Below, in pieces: positions 34,003 to 45,933 of a stretch of DNA of 64,000 nucleotides. Each line of letters starts with the position of its first letter. Position 1 is the stretch's first letter. A program made the translations under genes and the position numbers. The notes beneath the pieces were generated by a model. The model was not told the DNA's origin and searched no databases. It saw only the letters and a list, made by a program, of their open reading frames with translations. The stretch covers positions 1 through 64,000 of the forward strand of contig CALWIP010000023.1 in the NCBI GenBank assembly GCA_944380775.1, written 5' to 3'. Source of the stretch: an uncultured Clostridia bacterium. Lineage in GTDB: Bacteria > Bacillota > Clostridia > Oscillospirales > Acutalibacteraceae.

Positions 34003-35430
34003 TCATTCTCCCACTGCGAACGCGTGATCCATCGGGCCGGGCCCGGCGCCAAGGTCCAGCCCTGCCGCCAGCGCGCCCGAAAGGTAGTCTTTCGCGCGGC
34101 GAACCGCCGCCGGCAGCGGCATCCCCTTGGCTAAATTGGCGGCAATTGCGCTGGAAAGCGTGCAGCCGGTGCCGTGGGTGTTCCCCGTTTGGATGCGCTT
34201 CCCATAAAACCAGGTTGCGCTTCCGTCATAGAGCAGGTCGTCGGCGTCCTGCACGCGGTGGCCGCCTTTACAGAGCACCGCGCAACCGTAGGACTCGTGG
34301 ATGCGGCGGGCGGCCGCTTCCATCCCGGCGGCGTCGGAGATGGTCTCGCCGCAGAGCGCTTCCGCCTCCGGAATATTCGGCGTAACAAGGGACGCGAACG
34401 GCAGCAGCAGCTTTTTCAGCGAATCCATCGCATCCTCCGGCAGCAGCCGGGAGCCGCTGGTGGAGACCATCACCGGGTCCACAACCACCGGCCGCGCGTC
34501 GTATTCGCGCAATTTTCCCACCACCGCTTCAATCAGCGCCGCGCTGCCGAGCATCCCGGTCTTCACCGCGTCAGGGCGGATATCGCGAAAAACGCTGTCC
34601 ATCTGCTGCGCCACAAAATCCGGCGGGGTCTCAAGAATACCGGAGACGCCGTTGGTGTTTTGCGCCGTCAGCGAAGTAATGACGCTCATCCCGTAGACGC
34701 CGTTTGCCGTCATGGCCTTCAGGTCCGCCTGGATTCCTGCGCCGCCGCTCGGGTCGCTGCCCGCAACCGTGAGCGCCGCCGGCCGTTTGCGCTGCGGCGT
34801 CACGACGCGCTCCGCCAAGCAGCGCATCCGCCGGGCCGCCGCCTCCCGGTCCCCAGCGCTGAACAGCGCGCTCACCACGGCCAATCCGCAGAGGCCGAAG
34901 CCTTCGAGCGCCAGCGCGTTCGTCTCCTGGATGCCGCCGATTGCCACAACGGGGATGCCCACTGCACAGATGCGCCGCAGCTCCGCGAAGGGAAGCTTCC
35001 CGGCATCCGTTTTCGTGCCGGAGCCAAAGACCGCTCCGCTGCCGACATAGTCCGCACCGTCGCGCAGCGCCTGCTCCGCCTCCGCGCGGTTGTGCGCGCT
35101 TGTTCCAATGATGGCGTGCGGGCCAAGGATTTCCCGCGCGCGCCGCACCGGCAGATCGCCCTGCCCCACATGGACGCCGTCCGCCCCGGCGCGGCGGGCC
35201 GCTTCGACGTCGTCGTTGACCAAGAGCGGCACGCCGTAACGCGCGCAGACCGGTTTGAGCCGCCGCGCAAGCGCCTCCCGTTCTTCCCCGGAGGCGTGCT
35301 TTTCCCGCAGCTGCACACAAGTCGCGCCGCCGCGTAAAACCTCTTCTACCGCCTCTTCCAGCGGCCGGCCAGCCAGATCTTTCTGTTCTGTCACAGCATA
35401 CAACAACAGTTGCTCTTTAGAAAAATTCAA
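34003..35430 (-). CDS. thiED: Fused thiamine phosphate synthase / HMP(-P) kinase (ThiE-ThiD)
   Basis: One protein of about 475 residues for two steps of thiamine synthesis. The ThiE half (1-205) has YAVTEQ, CVQLREK and VHVGQGD and joins HMP-PP to the thiazole phosphate. The ThiD half (about 213-475) has AGSDPSGGAGIQADLKA and HGTGCTLSSAIAANLA and phosphorylates HMP twice. TTG 35430 is the start, with GGAGGG 6 nt upstream; the frame is open further but runs inside thiM. It overlaps thiM by 14 nt. Confidence 0.95.
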   Translation of the reverse strand: MNFSKEQLLLYAVTEQKDLAGRPLEEAVEEVLRGGATCVQLREKHASGEEREALARRLKPVCARYGVPLLVNDDVEAARRAGADGVHVGQGDLPVRRAREILGPHAIIGTSAHNRAEAEQALRDGADYVGSGAVFGSGTKTDAGKLPFAELRRICAVGIPVVAIGGIQETNALALEGFGLCGLAVVSALFSAGDREAAARRMRCLAERVVTPQRKRPAALTVAGSDPSGGAGIQADLKAMTANGVYGMSVITSLTAQNTNGVSGILETPPDFVAQQMDSVFRDIRPDAVKTGMLGSAALIEAVVGKLREYDARPVVVDPVMVSTSGSRLLPEDAMDSLKKLLLPFASLVTPNIPEAEALCGETISDAAGMEAAARRIHESYGCAVLCKGGHRVQDADDLLYDGSATWFYGKRIQTGNTHGTGCTLSSAIAANLAKGMPLPAAVRRAKDYLSGALAAGLDLGAGPGPMDHAFAVGE

Positions 35431-36208
35431 TGGTTTCCCTCCATTCGCGGATCTTCCAGGCGGCGTCAAATAAACACGCGTGCAGCGTACCCGGGCCGCC
35501 GCCGGCTTGCCCCGACCTCTCCCAGGCCTCCTGTGCGCACGCCTTCCAAAACGAGGACGCGGCCACAGCCGCGCGGAAGGGGTCCGGTTCCGCCGCGCAA
35601 AACGCCCCAAGGAGCGCCGACAGCATGCAGCCGGAACCCGTCACCAGGCCCATCATCCGGCTCCCACCGGCAATCTTTGCGAGCCGGCCCGCATGCGCCG
35701 CCAGATCCTCCGGGCCGCTCAGCAGCACGGCCGCGCCGGTCTGGCGCGACAATTCCTGCGCTGCGGCGGCGCGCTCCTCCACGCTCGCCGCGACGCTGTC
35801 CACGCCGGAAAACGCGGTGCGCTCCCCCAGCAGCGCCCGGCATTCCGAATAATTGCAGTGGATCACCTGCGGATGCGCCGCGCGCAGCAGGGTTGACACC
35901 CGCGCCAGCCGCCACGCGCTCGCCCCCGCGCCCACGGGATCCAGCACCACCGGGCGCCCGGCCGCGCGGGCCGCCTCCGCCGCCTTTCGCATTGCGCGGA
36001 AGCGGCTTTCGTCCGGCGTGCCGCAGTTGAGGGAGACCGCGCTGCACGCGCGCGCGACTTCGGCGGCCTCTTCTTCGGCCTGCGCAAGGATCGGCTTGGC
36101 GCCCACTGCCAGCAGCACGTTTGCAACATCGTTTGCCGCCGCTGTATTGCAGATGCAATGGACGCGCGGGGACCCCTGGCGGACCGTTTCCAAAACCGCC
36201 TGCATCAT
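35417..36208 (-). CDS. thiM: Hydroxyethylthiazole kinase
   Basis: Phosphorylates salvaged hydroxyethylthiazole to the substrate of ThiE. It has 263 residues and a ribokinase-like fold, with VLDPVGAGAS (near 90) and the catalytic GLVTGSGCMLSALLGAF (near 190). It is coupled to both neighbours: its ATG overlaps the thiW stop and its end overlaps thiED. Confidence 0.96.
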   Translation of the reverse strand: MMQAVLETVRQGSPRVHCICNTAAANDVANVLLAVGAKPILAQAEEEAAEVARACSAVSLNCGTPDESRFRAMRKAAEAARAAGRPVVLDPVGAGASAWRLARVSTLLRAAHPQVIHCNYSECRALLGERTAFSGVDSVAASVEERAAAAQELSRQTGAAVLLSGPEDLAAHAGRLAKIAGGSRMMGLVTGSGCMLSALLGAFCAAEPDPFRAAVAASSFWKACAQEAWERSGQAGGGPGTLHACLFDAAWKIREWRETIEFF

Positions 36209-36720
36209 GCGTTGATCATCCGGCGCATTGCGTCAAATGCGCCGCTTCTTTTTAATACCGCGAGAAACGCCGCCGCAAGGATGGTCCCGCCCGCCGTGGA
36301 GACAAAGAACGGCAGCATGTAGGTGACCGCCGCCGCTTCCTGCCCCATCAATTGTACCGCGATGGGCCAGGCAAGCAAACCGCCGAGCACCGCGGTGCCG
36401 AACACCTCGCCCAGGCACGTTGCCCAAACGCGCTTGGTGGCGGCGAAAACCAGGCCGCAGAGAAGCGCGCCGCACATGCTGCCCGGAAAAGCCAGCAGGC
36501 TGCCTGTGCTGAGCAGGTTCCGCACCAAGCTGGTAGCGAATGCCATGCCGAAGCCGTACCACGGCCCTAAAAACACTGCCGCCAGCACATTGACCAAGTG
36601 CTGCACCGGGTAGCACCGGGACGCGCCGACGGGGATGCTCAGCGGCGAGCACGCCACCGCCACCGCCGCCAGCATTCCCGCGACGGCTAATTTTTTTATC
36701 CGGATCGATCGTTGGTTCAT
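36205..36720 (-). CDS. thiW: ThiW-type ECF transporter substrate-binding subunit
   Basis: Membrane S component thought to import the thiazole moiety of thiamine with the shared ECF energy module. It has 171 residues with about five membrane spans. The GASRCYPVQHLVNVLAAVFLGPWYG stretch, cited here by its start and end, is typical of ThiW (residues 33-57). First gene of the thiamine salvage operon; no TPP riboswitch could be recognised in the leader. Confidence 0.9.
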   Translation of the reverse strand: MNQRSIRIKKLAVAGMLAAVAVACSPLSIPVGASRCYPVQHLVNVLAAVFLGPWYGFGMAFATSLVRNLLSTGSLLAFPGSMCGALLCGLVFAATKRVWATCLGEVFGTAVLGGLLAWPIAVQLMGQEAAAVTYMLPFFVSTAGGTILAAAFLAVLKRSGAFDAMRRMINA

Positions 36721-36753
36721 CCTTTTTTCCTCCTCGCGCCTTTGCGCGCTTCT

Positions 36754-36782
36754 ATCATAGCACAGGCGGAAACGTTTCTCAA
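36754..36782 (-). promoter_or_regulatory. Sigma-A promoter of thiW-thiM-thiED
   Basis: Minus-strand TTGAGA and TATGAT at 17-bp spacing. The -10 is only 33 bp before the thiW ATG, leaving a leader too short (about 25 nt) for a TPP riboswitch. Confidence 0.75.
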
Positions 36783-36802
36783 GCGCTTCGCGCGCTTTTG
36801 CC

Positions 36803-36832
36803 TTGCGCCGCCGGCGGATCTTGTGTTATACT
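36803..36832 (+). promoter_or_regulatory. Probable promoter of the GNAT gene
   Basis: TTGCGC and TATACT are 18 bp apart, 38 bp before the ATG at 36871. It is divergent from the thiW promoter, with about 20 bp between the two -35 elements. Confidence 0.6.
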
Positions 36833-36870
36833 GGGCAGGCCGGGACGCCCCGGCGTTAGGAGGAAAAACC

Positions 36871-37425
36871 ATGCAACTAGAGCACGCCCAAAACGGGCGC
36901 CTGACACAAATGGAGGAACTCTACCGCGCAGCCTTCCCAGAAGAGGAACGGAAGCCGTTCCCTCTGCTGCTCTCCCTGCGCGAGCAGGGCCGCTGCGACC
37001 TTTTGGCCATCGCCGGGGACAACGGCGAATTTTTAGGCTTAACGGTCCTGTTGTTTGACGGCGGCCTCGCGCTGGTGGATTATTTCGCTGTGTGCGAGGG
37101 AGCACGCGGCCAGGGAACTGGCAGCCGGGTTTTAGACCTTTTGCGGGAACGCTACCCGGACAAACGGATCTTTTTGGAGATCGAACAGCCGGACCCAGAC
37201 GCAGAAAACGCGGTACAGCGCGAGCGGCGCAAGCGCTTCTACCTGCGCAACGGTTGCAAGGAAGCCCATGTGTTCGCGCGCGTGTACGGCACGGAGATGG
37301 AGCTTTTGCAGGTTTCCGGCAAGCCCGTCTCCTTTTCGGAGTACTGCGCGCTGCTGCGCCAGGTCTTGGGGGAATCCGTTTTCCAACAGCTCCACCCGGT
37401 GGAGATGCCGCAGCCCGTCTGCTGA
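36871..37425 (+). CDS. GNAT family N-acetyltransferase
   Basis: Acetyl-CoA-dependent acetyltransferase with unknown acceptor. It has 184 residues. The acetyl-CoA loop is visible as CEGARGQGTGSRVLDLL (near 72-88), preceded by the LVDYFAV strand and followed by FYLRNGCKEA. ATG 36871 follows TTAGGAGG. It is a single-gene unit with a promoter and a strong terminator. Confidence 0.88.
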   Translation: MQLEHAQNGRLTQMEELYRAAFPEEERKPFPLLLSLREQGRCDLLAIAGDNGEFLGLTVLLFDGGLALVDYFAVCEGARGQGTGSRVLDLLRERYPDKRIFLEIEQPDPDAENAVQRERRKRFYLRNGCKEAHVFARVYGTEMELLQVSGKPVSFSEYCALLRQVLGESVFQQLHPVEMPQPVC

Positions 37426-37449
37426 TGCGGCATCCCCCAAAAAGCCAAG

Positions 37450-37481
37450 TCCCGCCCGGTTGCCCGGGCGGGATCTTTTTT
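37450..37481 (+). terminator. Terminator of the GNAT gene
   Basis: A 10-bp stem (TCCCGCCCGG / CCGGGCGGGA) with a 4-nt loop is followed by TCTTTTTT. The convergent nitrilase gene ends 27 bp away and may also use it. Confidence 0.92.
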
Positions 37482-37507
37482 GGGAAATGGCCGTGCGCAA
37501 ACGCGCC

Positions 37508-38386
37508 CTATGATGGGCGGTAATCCGGGCGGCGGAACGGGGCGCGAATCTCCTCTTCGATGAGCGCATGGTATTTGCGCGGATGGCGGTATGCGTTGCC
37601 GAACGCTTCTGCCTCGCGGTAACGGCGCAGCGCGTCTAAATCCACGTGGGCAAGATAGATCCCCGCATCCCCCGGCGCTTCCAGCCGGCACATGTCGTAG
37701 GGCTCGTCCCCCACGCCGAACGCGATGCCGTCAAAAACGCTCGAATGCCCGTTGCAGTCGGGGTACCCTTCCGGGTAATTGCAGGTGGCGACGCACAGCA
37801 TGTTTTCAAACGCCCGTGCGCGCAGCTGCGCCAAGCGGTTTTGCTCCATCGGGCACGCGTTCGGCACCAGGATCAATTCCGCCCCTTGCAGCATCAAGAT
37901 GCGCGCGCTCTCCGGGAACTCACGGTCGTAGCAGATCATCGCGCCAACCTGCACCTCGCCCGCCGCGGTGTCGAGCGCCGCCACGTGGAACCCGTCTCCC
38001 GGCGTGAGGTAGCGCTCCACATCGAAGTCGCAGGTGTGCACCTTCGCGTAGCGCAGGACCTCTTTTCCGTGGCGGTCGAACAAAACCAGGCTGTTTTTGG
38101 GCCCGGTTTCACAGCACTCCAGAAATGTGACGGCGACGGCCATTGAGAGTTCCTGCGCGACGGCGCGGTACGCTTCGATAAACGGGCTTTCCACCGGGAT
38201 AGCCCGCGCCGCCCAATGCGCCGGCTCCCCTTCCATGCGGTAACCGCAGCTCCACATTTCCGGGAAAAGCGCGATATCCGCCCCGGCCTCTTTGGCCCTG
38301 CGGCACGCCTCCAAACCCAGGCGGCAGGTTTCTTTCTTGCTTTCCGCCGGATAAAGCTGCATCAGCGCTAAGCGTAATTCGCTCAT
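37508..38386 (-). CDS. Carbon-nitrogen hydrolase (nitrilase superfamily)
   Basis: Amidase-type enzyme of about 292 residues; the substrate is not certain (carbamoylputrescine-like or omega-amidase-like). The catalytic Glu-Lys-Cys triad is visible as FPEMWSCGY (near 46), RYAKVHTCDFD (near 115) and MICYDREFPE (near 155). ATG 38386 follows AAAGGAGAG. It lies 64 nt downstream of ligA on the same strand. Confidence 0.88.
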   Translation of the reverse strand: MSELRLALMQLYPAESKKETCRLGLEACRRAKEAGADIALFPEMWSCGYRMEGEPAHWAARAIPVESPFIEAYRAVAQELSMAVAVTFLECCETGPKNSLVLFDRHGKEVLRYAKVHTCDFDVERYLTPGDGFHVAALDTAAGEVQVGAMICYDREFPESARILMLQGAELILVPNACPMEQNRLAQLRARAFENMLCVATCNYPEGYPDCNGHSSVFDGIAFGVGDEPYDMCRLEAPGDAGIYLAHVDLDALRRYREAEAFGNAYRHPRKYHALIEEEIRAPFRRPDYRPS

Positions 38387-38450
38387 CGTTCTCTCTCCTT
38401 TCGGCACGCCCTGTCAAACGGTTTGACGCAGGGCCTGGTTCCATTTTTGA

Positions 38451-41163
<2,713 letters not shown>

Positions 41164-41230
41164 CCCGCCGCCCCCTTTGCCAGTTTCTCTATTCCAGCTT
41201 ATCGCAACAGCCTGGCCTGTGTGCGGGGAT

Positions 41231-41267
41231 GAAAAACGGCGCAAAAGGGCAAGGCCTTTTACGCCGT
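41231..41267 (-). terminator. Terminator of the rpiR...ispH-rpsA operon
   Basis: A 13-bp stem (ACGGCGTAAAAGG / CCTTTTGCGCCGT, one G-T pair) with a 6-nt loop is followed by TTTTTC on the minus strand, 28 bp after the stop codon. Confidence 0.92.
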
Positions 41268-41295
41268 TTCATGAAATCAAATTTCTTGCAGGGGC

Positions 41296-43260
41296 TTACT
41301 CCGCCGCATCCTCCGCGTTCTTCCCCTCTTCGTCCAGCAGGGCGCGGATCGACAGGCTGACGCGATGCTTATCAAAATCGATGTCGGTGATCTTGACTTT
41401 GACCGTGTCGCCGACTTTCAACACATCCTGCGGCTTCTCAATGCGGTGATCCGCGATCTGAGAAATATGAATCAGGCCGTCGATGCCCGGGATAACCCTG
41501 GCGAACGCGCCAAAGGTCGTCATACCGACCACCTGGACCTCCGCGGCGGTGCCAACCGGGTAATCCCTCTTCAGGATCTCCCACGGGTTGTCTTCCGGAC
41601 GCTTGTAACCGAGCGAGATTTTCCCCTTCTCGCGGTCGAGGCCCTTGATATAAACATGGACATTGTCGCCAACGTTGACCACCTCAGACGGGTGCTTCAC
41701 GCGGCCCCAGGACAGCTCGGAAATGTGGATCATGCCGTCAATGCCGCCCAGGTCGACAAACGCGCCGTAAGACGTGAGCGACTTGACAACGCCGTCGTAC
41801 TCCTTGCCTTCCTCTGCGGTCTCCCAGAACTTGTCCGCCATCGCCTTGCGCTCATCCTTGAGCACAGAACGGATGGAGCCCACCGCACGGCGGCGGGAAC
41901 GGTTGACCTCAATAATGCGGAGGCGGACTTCCTTCTTCAGCAGGTCGTCCAGCGGGTCGCCGCGGGACGCCGTCGCAAGGGACGCCGGGATGAAGACGCG
42001 CACGCCCTCGGTCACCGCAATAACGCCGCCTTTGATGACCTCCGTCACGGTGCCCGTGAGGATGTCGCCATTTTCTTCCGCCTCGGCGATCTTCTCCCAG
42101 CCCTTGATCGCATCCAGGCGCTTCTTCGAAAGCATGATCGTGCCTTCCTGGTCGTTGGTGCGCATGATGAGAAGATCCATCTCGTCGCCAACCTTTACCA
42201 GATCCTCGGCCTTGGCGTTCGGGTCCGCGGAAAGTTCGGAGAGCGGAACAAAACCGGCCTGCTTCCGGCCGACATCCACGTAGATCTCATTCGGGGCAAT
42301 GCCGACAACCACGCCGTGTACCTTTTCATCTGTATTTAAACTTTTGAGGGATTCCTCAAGCATCTCCTCAAAGTTGGATTCGGTGGACTCCACCGGCATT
42401 TCCATGCCCTCTTTCATTTCTGTCATGGTAACTAGTACCTCCTTTATGATACTTGCCGGCGTCGACGCGCCGGCAGTAATGCCGATTTTTGCCGCGCCCC
42501 TGAGCAGCTGGGACGGGAGCTCCCTTGCTGACTCCACCAAATAGGTTGGGCAAAAACCGCTGCAAACCTCCCGGAGCTTTGCGGTGTTGGAGCTTTGCCT
42601 GCCGCCCACGATGATCATCGCGTCGGACTGGGCGGCCAGCTCCGCGGCTTCCGATTGACGTTGTACAGTAGCATTACATATTGTATCAAAAATTGTAGCA
42701 TTTGTACATACCCTTTTTAGAATTTCTTCGCAGATTTTCCATTCGGTCTGTTGAAATGTTGTTTGTGCTACAACAATTATTTCTTTTTTTGCCAATTCTG
42801 GATTTTCCTGGAGCATTGTTTTGCATTCTTCCGCATTGCGGAAGACCCGGCAGGGCCCACAGCAGTGCCCGACGATGCCCTCCACCTCGGGGTGGCCGGC
42901 GTCGCCCGCGATGAGCACGAAGCGGCCGTTTTGCGAGGCCTCCCGCACCAAGCGGTGAATCTTGGCCACAAATGGGCAGGTCGCGTCGGCGCATTCCAAA
43001 CCGAGCGACACGGCGCGGTCCCACACGCGGGCGGGAACCCCATGCGAGCGGATGACCAGCGTTCCGCCGGGAACGGCTTCCTCCGGGCGGGAGACGATGG
43101 TCACGCCTTTTTGAGAGAGCTCCTCCACCATCTGCGGGTTGTGGATGATCGGCCCAAGCGTGCAGACGCGCTTCCCCTGCCGGAGCAAAGAATACACGCA
43201 CTGGACCGCCCGGTCGACGCCGAAGCAGAAGCCGGCGGTCTTCGCCACTTTTATTTCCAT
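41296..43260 (-). CDS. ispH: IspH - ribosomal protein S1 fusion
   Basis: Bifunctional protein of about 654 residues known from Clostridia. IspH (1-278) reduces HMBPP to IPP/DMAPP in the MEP isoprenoid pathway; its [4Fe-4S] ligands are C12, C95 and C195, with GHPEVEG near 122. The rest holds four S1 RNA-binding domains (about 310-385, 395-470, 480-555, 565-640) as in ribosomal protein S1. ATG 43260 follows GGAGGGG. Two oddities: residues 141-200 are coded by very AT-rich DNA, and an internal ribosome-binding site and ATG sit exactly at the domain junction. Confidence 0.96.
   Translation of the reverse strand: MEIKVAKTAGFCFGVDRAVQCVYSLLRQGKRVCTLGPIIHNPQMVEELSQKGVTIVSRPEEAVPGGTLVIRSHGVPARVWDRAVSLGLECADATCPFVAKIHRLVREASQNGRFVLIAGDAGHPEVEGIVGHCCGPCRVFRNAEECKTMLQENPELAKKEIIVVAQTTFQQTEWKICEEILKRVCTNATIFDTICNATVQRQSEAAELAAQSDAMIIVGGRQSSNTAKLREVCSGFCPTYLVESARELPSQLLRGAAKIGITAGASTPASIIKEVLVTMTEMKEGMEMPVESTESNFEEMLEESLKSLNTDEKVHGVVVGIAPNEIYVDVGRKQAGFVPLSELSADPNAKAEDLVKVGDEMDLLIMRTNDQEGTIMLSKKRLDAIKGWEKIAEAEENGDILTGTVTEVIKGGVIAVTEGVRVFIPASLATASRGDPLDDLLKKEVRLRIIEVNRSRRRAVGSIRSVLKDERKAMADKFWETAEEGKEYDGVVKSLTSYGAFVDLGGIDGMIHISELSWGRVKHPSEVVNVGDNVHVYIKGLDREKGKISLGYKRPEDNPWEILKRDYPVGTAAEVQVVGMTTFGAFARVIPGIDGLIHISQIADHRIEKPQDVLKVGDTVKVKITDIDFDKHRVSLSIRALLDEEGKNAEDAAE
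42424..42445 (-). promoter_or_regulatory. rpsA: Internal ribosome-binding site and ATG at the IspH/S1 junction
   Basis: Minus-strand AAAGGAGG (42445-42438) is followed 11 nt later by an in-frame ATG at 42426, residue 279 of the fusion. Starting there would give a free S1-like protein of 376 residues. The Shine-Dalgarno bases encode K-E-V of the linker. It looks like a retained start of a formerly separate rpsA. Confidence 0.65.
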
Positions 43261-43312
43261 ATGCACCCCTCCGACAGCATTGCCATTTTCTGCCCAGATA
43301 TGCGGCAGGCGC

Positions 43313-43942
43313 TCATTGCAGGCCGAGGGAGGCGAGGTCCCGGTCCCGCATGGCCTGAATCCGGTCCATCACCGCGCGGCTTGCACGCCGGAATTCCGAG
43401 GGCGTCCCTTCCGCGAGGCCAAGTTCCTGCGGCAGAACCGGTTCCCCGCAAGAAATGCGGATCTTGTGAAAAAGTTTCGGCACGCCGTCCGGCGTGTCCG
43501 CAGTAATGCACACGGGAAGCACCGGCGCGCCCGTTGCGTGCGCCAGCATCACTGCGCCGGATTTCGGCTTGCCAAGCTTGCCATCCTTTGAGCGCGTCCC
43601 CTCGAGAAAAATGCCGAGGACCTCGCCGTCCCGCAGCAGATCCTCCGCTGTGTGAATCGCGCCGCTATCCCCCTGTCCGCGATGGACGGGGAACGCGCCG
43701 AGCGCCGTGATGACGGCGGAGACCAGCCGGTTTTGGAAGAGCTCCGCCTTCGCCATATAGAAGACCTGCCGGCGGAAGAAGAGGCCCAGGTAGACCGGGT
43801 CCTTCATGGAGGTGTGGTTGCTGCACACGATGACAGGCCCTCCCTCCGGCAGACGCGCCGCGCCGTCCCCCTGAAAGCGGAAAAAGAGCCGCAGCAGAGG
43901 GGAAACCGCTTTTCCTAACGCGTATAATGGGGTGTACTTCAT
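43313..43942 (-). CDS. plsC: 1-acyl-sn-glycerol-3-phosphate acyltransferase
   Basis: Adds the second acyl chain to make phosphatidic acid. It has about 209 residues. Motif I is NHTSMKD (HxxxxD near 42), motif III LEGTRSKDG (near 110). ATG 43942 gives the usual short N-terminus (MKYTPLYALG); an ATG 13 codons earlier is open but has no better ribosome-binding site. It lies between cmk and ispH-rpsA, the conserved cmk-plsC-ispH order. Confidence 0.94.
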   Translation of the reverse strand: MKYTPLYALGKAVSPLLRLFFRFQGDGAARLPEGGPVIVCSNHTSMKDPVYLGLFFRRQVFYMAKAELFQNRLVSAVITALGAFPVHRGQGDSGAIHTAEDLLRDGEVLGIFLEGTRSKDGKLGKPKSGAVMLAHATGAPVLPVCITADTPDGVPKLFHKIRISCGEPVLPQELGLAEGTPSEFRRASRAVMDRIQAMRDRDLASLGLQ

Positions 43943-43996
43943 GAATATCCCGCCGTTTCTTTCAGAATTTTCGGGTTTCAATGGATCTCGGCCTCA

Positions 43997-44665
43997 TCAG
44001 GCGCAGCCCGCCGCGCGCACCAGGGACACCAGCCGCGCCACCGCTTCCTCGGGGCTGACGCCGGTCGTATCCAGCAGCACGGAATCCGCCGCGGGCGCCA
44101 GCGGCGAGATCGCGCGGTGCGAATCCTGCTCGTCCCGCTGCCGGATCTCCGCAAGGACCTGCTCGTACCCGGCCGGCTGACCCTTTTGCTGCAATTCCAA
44201 AAAGCGGCGGCGCGCCCGTTCTTCCGCCGAAGCGGTGAGAAACACCTTGACCTGCGCCTGCGGCAGGACGACCGTGCCGATGTCGCGGCCGTCCATTACG
44301 ACATTGTGGTTGCGCGCGAAATCCCGCTGCATCGAGAGCAGGCGCGCCCGCACCGCGGGGATTGCCGAGACGCGGGACGCCGCCATCGAGACGGCCCCCG
44401 TGCGGATGGCGCCAGAGACGTCCTCGCCGCCAAGGAAGACCCGCTGTTCCCCCTGCACAAATTTCAGCTCGACCTGCACGCCCGGCAGCGCGGCTTCAAC
44501 CGCCGCCGCGTCAGACGGGTCGACCCCGCCGCGCAGCATACAATAAGCGATGGCGCGGTACAGCGCGCCAGTGTCGATATAAAGGAACCCCAATTCTTTT
44601 GCCGCCGCCCGCGCCAGGGTACTCTTCCCCGCGCCGGCCGGCCCGTCGATTGCAACCGCGATCAT
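43997..44665 (-). CDS. cmk: Cytidylate kinase
   Basis: Phosphorylates CMP and dCMP. It has 222 residues with the P-loop GPAGAGKST at residues 8-16, the DTGALYRA motif and DGRDIGTVVLP. Its ATG overlaps the stop of the flavoprotein gene (ATGA). Confidence 0.97.
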   Translation of the reverse strand: MIAVAIDGPAGAGKSTLARAAAKELGFLYIDTGALYRAIAYCMLRGGVDPSDAAAVEAALPGVQVELKFVQGEQRVFLGGEDVSGAIRTGAVSMAASRVSAIPAVRARLLSMQRDFARNHNVVMDGRDIGTVVLPQAQVKVFLTASAEERARRRFLELQQKGQPAGYEQVLAEIRQRDEQDSHRAISPLAPAADSVLLDTTGVSPEEAVARLVSLVRAAGCA

Positions 44666-45933
44666 GTTCCGTCTCCTTCTCCCGGGGCCAAAGAGGCCGC
44701 CGCCAAATATCCTGTAGAAAATGCAATCTGTAAATTAAATCCGCCAGTATACGCATCCACGTCGAGCACTTCCCCGGCAAACGAAAGGCCCTGCGCCAGC
44801 CGGGAGCGCATCGTCTTCGGGTCTACCTCCTTCACGTTCACACCGCCCGCCGTTACAATGGCTTCCTCCACCGGCCGGAACCCGCGCACCCGCACCGGGA
44901 AGTCCTTCAGCAGGCGCGCAAACGCCTGCCGCTCTTCCCGTGTGACCCGGTTGCATTTTTCCTGCGGCGCAATGCCAGAGCGCCGCACCACGACAGGGAT
45001 CATTTTCCGCGGGAGCAGCCCGCCGAGCGCATTGATGAAATCGCGGTTCTGGTTTTGCGCGAATTCCCGCACTAGGCGGGCATCCAGCTGCTCCGGCGAA
45101 AGCGCCGGCTTGAGGTCGATATGGACTTCATAACGGCCTGCCTCCATTTCGCGCATGTGGCTGCTCGCGCTGAGGATCACCGGGCCGGAAACGCCAAAAT
45201 GCGTGAACAGCATCTCACCGAAATCCCGGTAGATCTCCTTCTTTTTCTTTGTGTCGCGCACGGATATTGCAATATTTTTCAGCGCAAGGCCCTGCATTTC
45301 GGCGCAGACGCCATCCTCCGCCACAAGGGGAACAAGGGAGGGACGCAGCGGCGTCACCGTGTGGCCTGCCGGCTGCGCGAGACGGTACCCGTCTCCGGTG
45401 GAGCCGGTGGCCGGGTACGAGCAACCGCCGCAAGCCAGGATGGTGTGCGCCGCCTGCACAGGCCCGGCGGAAGTGTGTAAGCCCTCCACGCCGTCCGGCC
45501 CAAGGAGCAGGCTCTCCGCCGTCCCGTGCAGCACCTCTACGCCGTTCTGCCGCAGGAAACGCTGCATTGCCTCTACAATGTCCGCCGCATGGTCCGACTG
45601 CGGGAACACGCGCCGCCCGCGCTCCACTTTGAGCGGCACGCCAAGCCCTTCAAAAAAGCGCATAACCGCCTGCGCGCCGAAGCGCGAAAACGCCCCGTAC
45701 AAAAAGCGGCCGTTGCCCGGCGTGGAGGCGACCAGTTCCTGCACCGTGCTGTCGTTTGTCACGTTGCAGCGCCCCTTCCCGGTAATGCTGAGCTTCCAGC
45801 CCAGGCGGCTGTTTTTCTCCAGCAGCGCTGTGCGCAGGCCGCGCCGCGCCGCCTCGCCTGCCGCCATCATGCCGGCCGGGCCGCCGCCGGCGACCAAAAC
45901 ATCATACCGCGCCTGTCGGTTCAGAATTCTCAT
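44662..45933 (-). CDS. HI0933/BaiN-family flavoprotein
   Basis: FAD-binding protein of 423 residues related to HI0933/YhiN and to the BaiN family; the in vivo reaction is not settled. The dinucleotide-binding GGGPAGMMAAGEAARRG is at 16-32, GKGRCNVTN near 54, and the C-terminal FAD contact GEVLDVDAYTGGFNLQ near 387. It overlaps rpiR by 32 nt upstream and cmk downstream, the common flavoprotein-cmk-plsC order of Clostridia. Confidence 0.92.
   Translation of the reverse strand: MRILNRQARYDVLVAGGGPAGMMAAGEAARRGLRTALLEKNSRLGWKLSITGKGRCNVTNDSTVQELVASTPGNGRFLYGAFSRFGAQAVMRFFEGLGVPLKVERGRRVFPQSDHAADIVEAMQRFLRQNGVEVLHGTAESLLLGPDGVEGLHTSAGPVQAAHTILACGGCSYPATGSTGDGYRLAQPAGHTVTPLRPSLVPLVAEDGVCAEMQGLALKNIAISVRDTKKKKEIYRDFGEMLFTHFGVSGPVILSASSHMREMEAGRYEVHIDLKPALSPEQLDARLVREFAQNQNRDFINALGGLLPRKMIPVVVRRSGIAPQEKCNRVTREERQAFARLLKDFPVRVRGFRPVEEAIVTAGGVNVKEVDPKTMRSRLAQGLSFAGEVLDVDAYTGGFNLQIAFSTGYLAAASLAPGEGDGT

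Noticed and set aside
36721..36870. TPP riboswitch before thiW
   Set aside because: No CTGAGA/ACCC and no GATCTGGTAATGCC-like core were found on the minus strand, and the promoter is too close to the gene.
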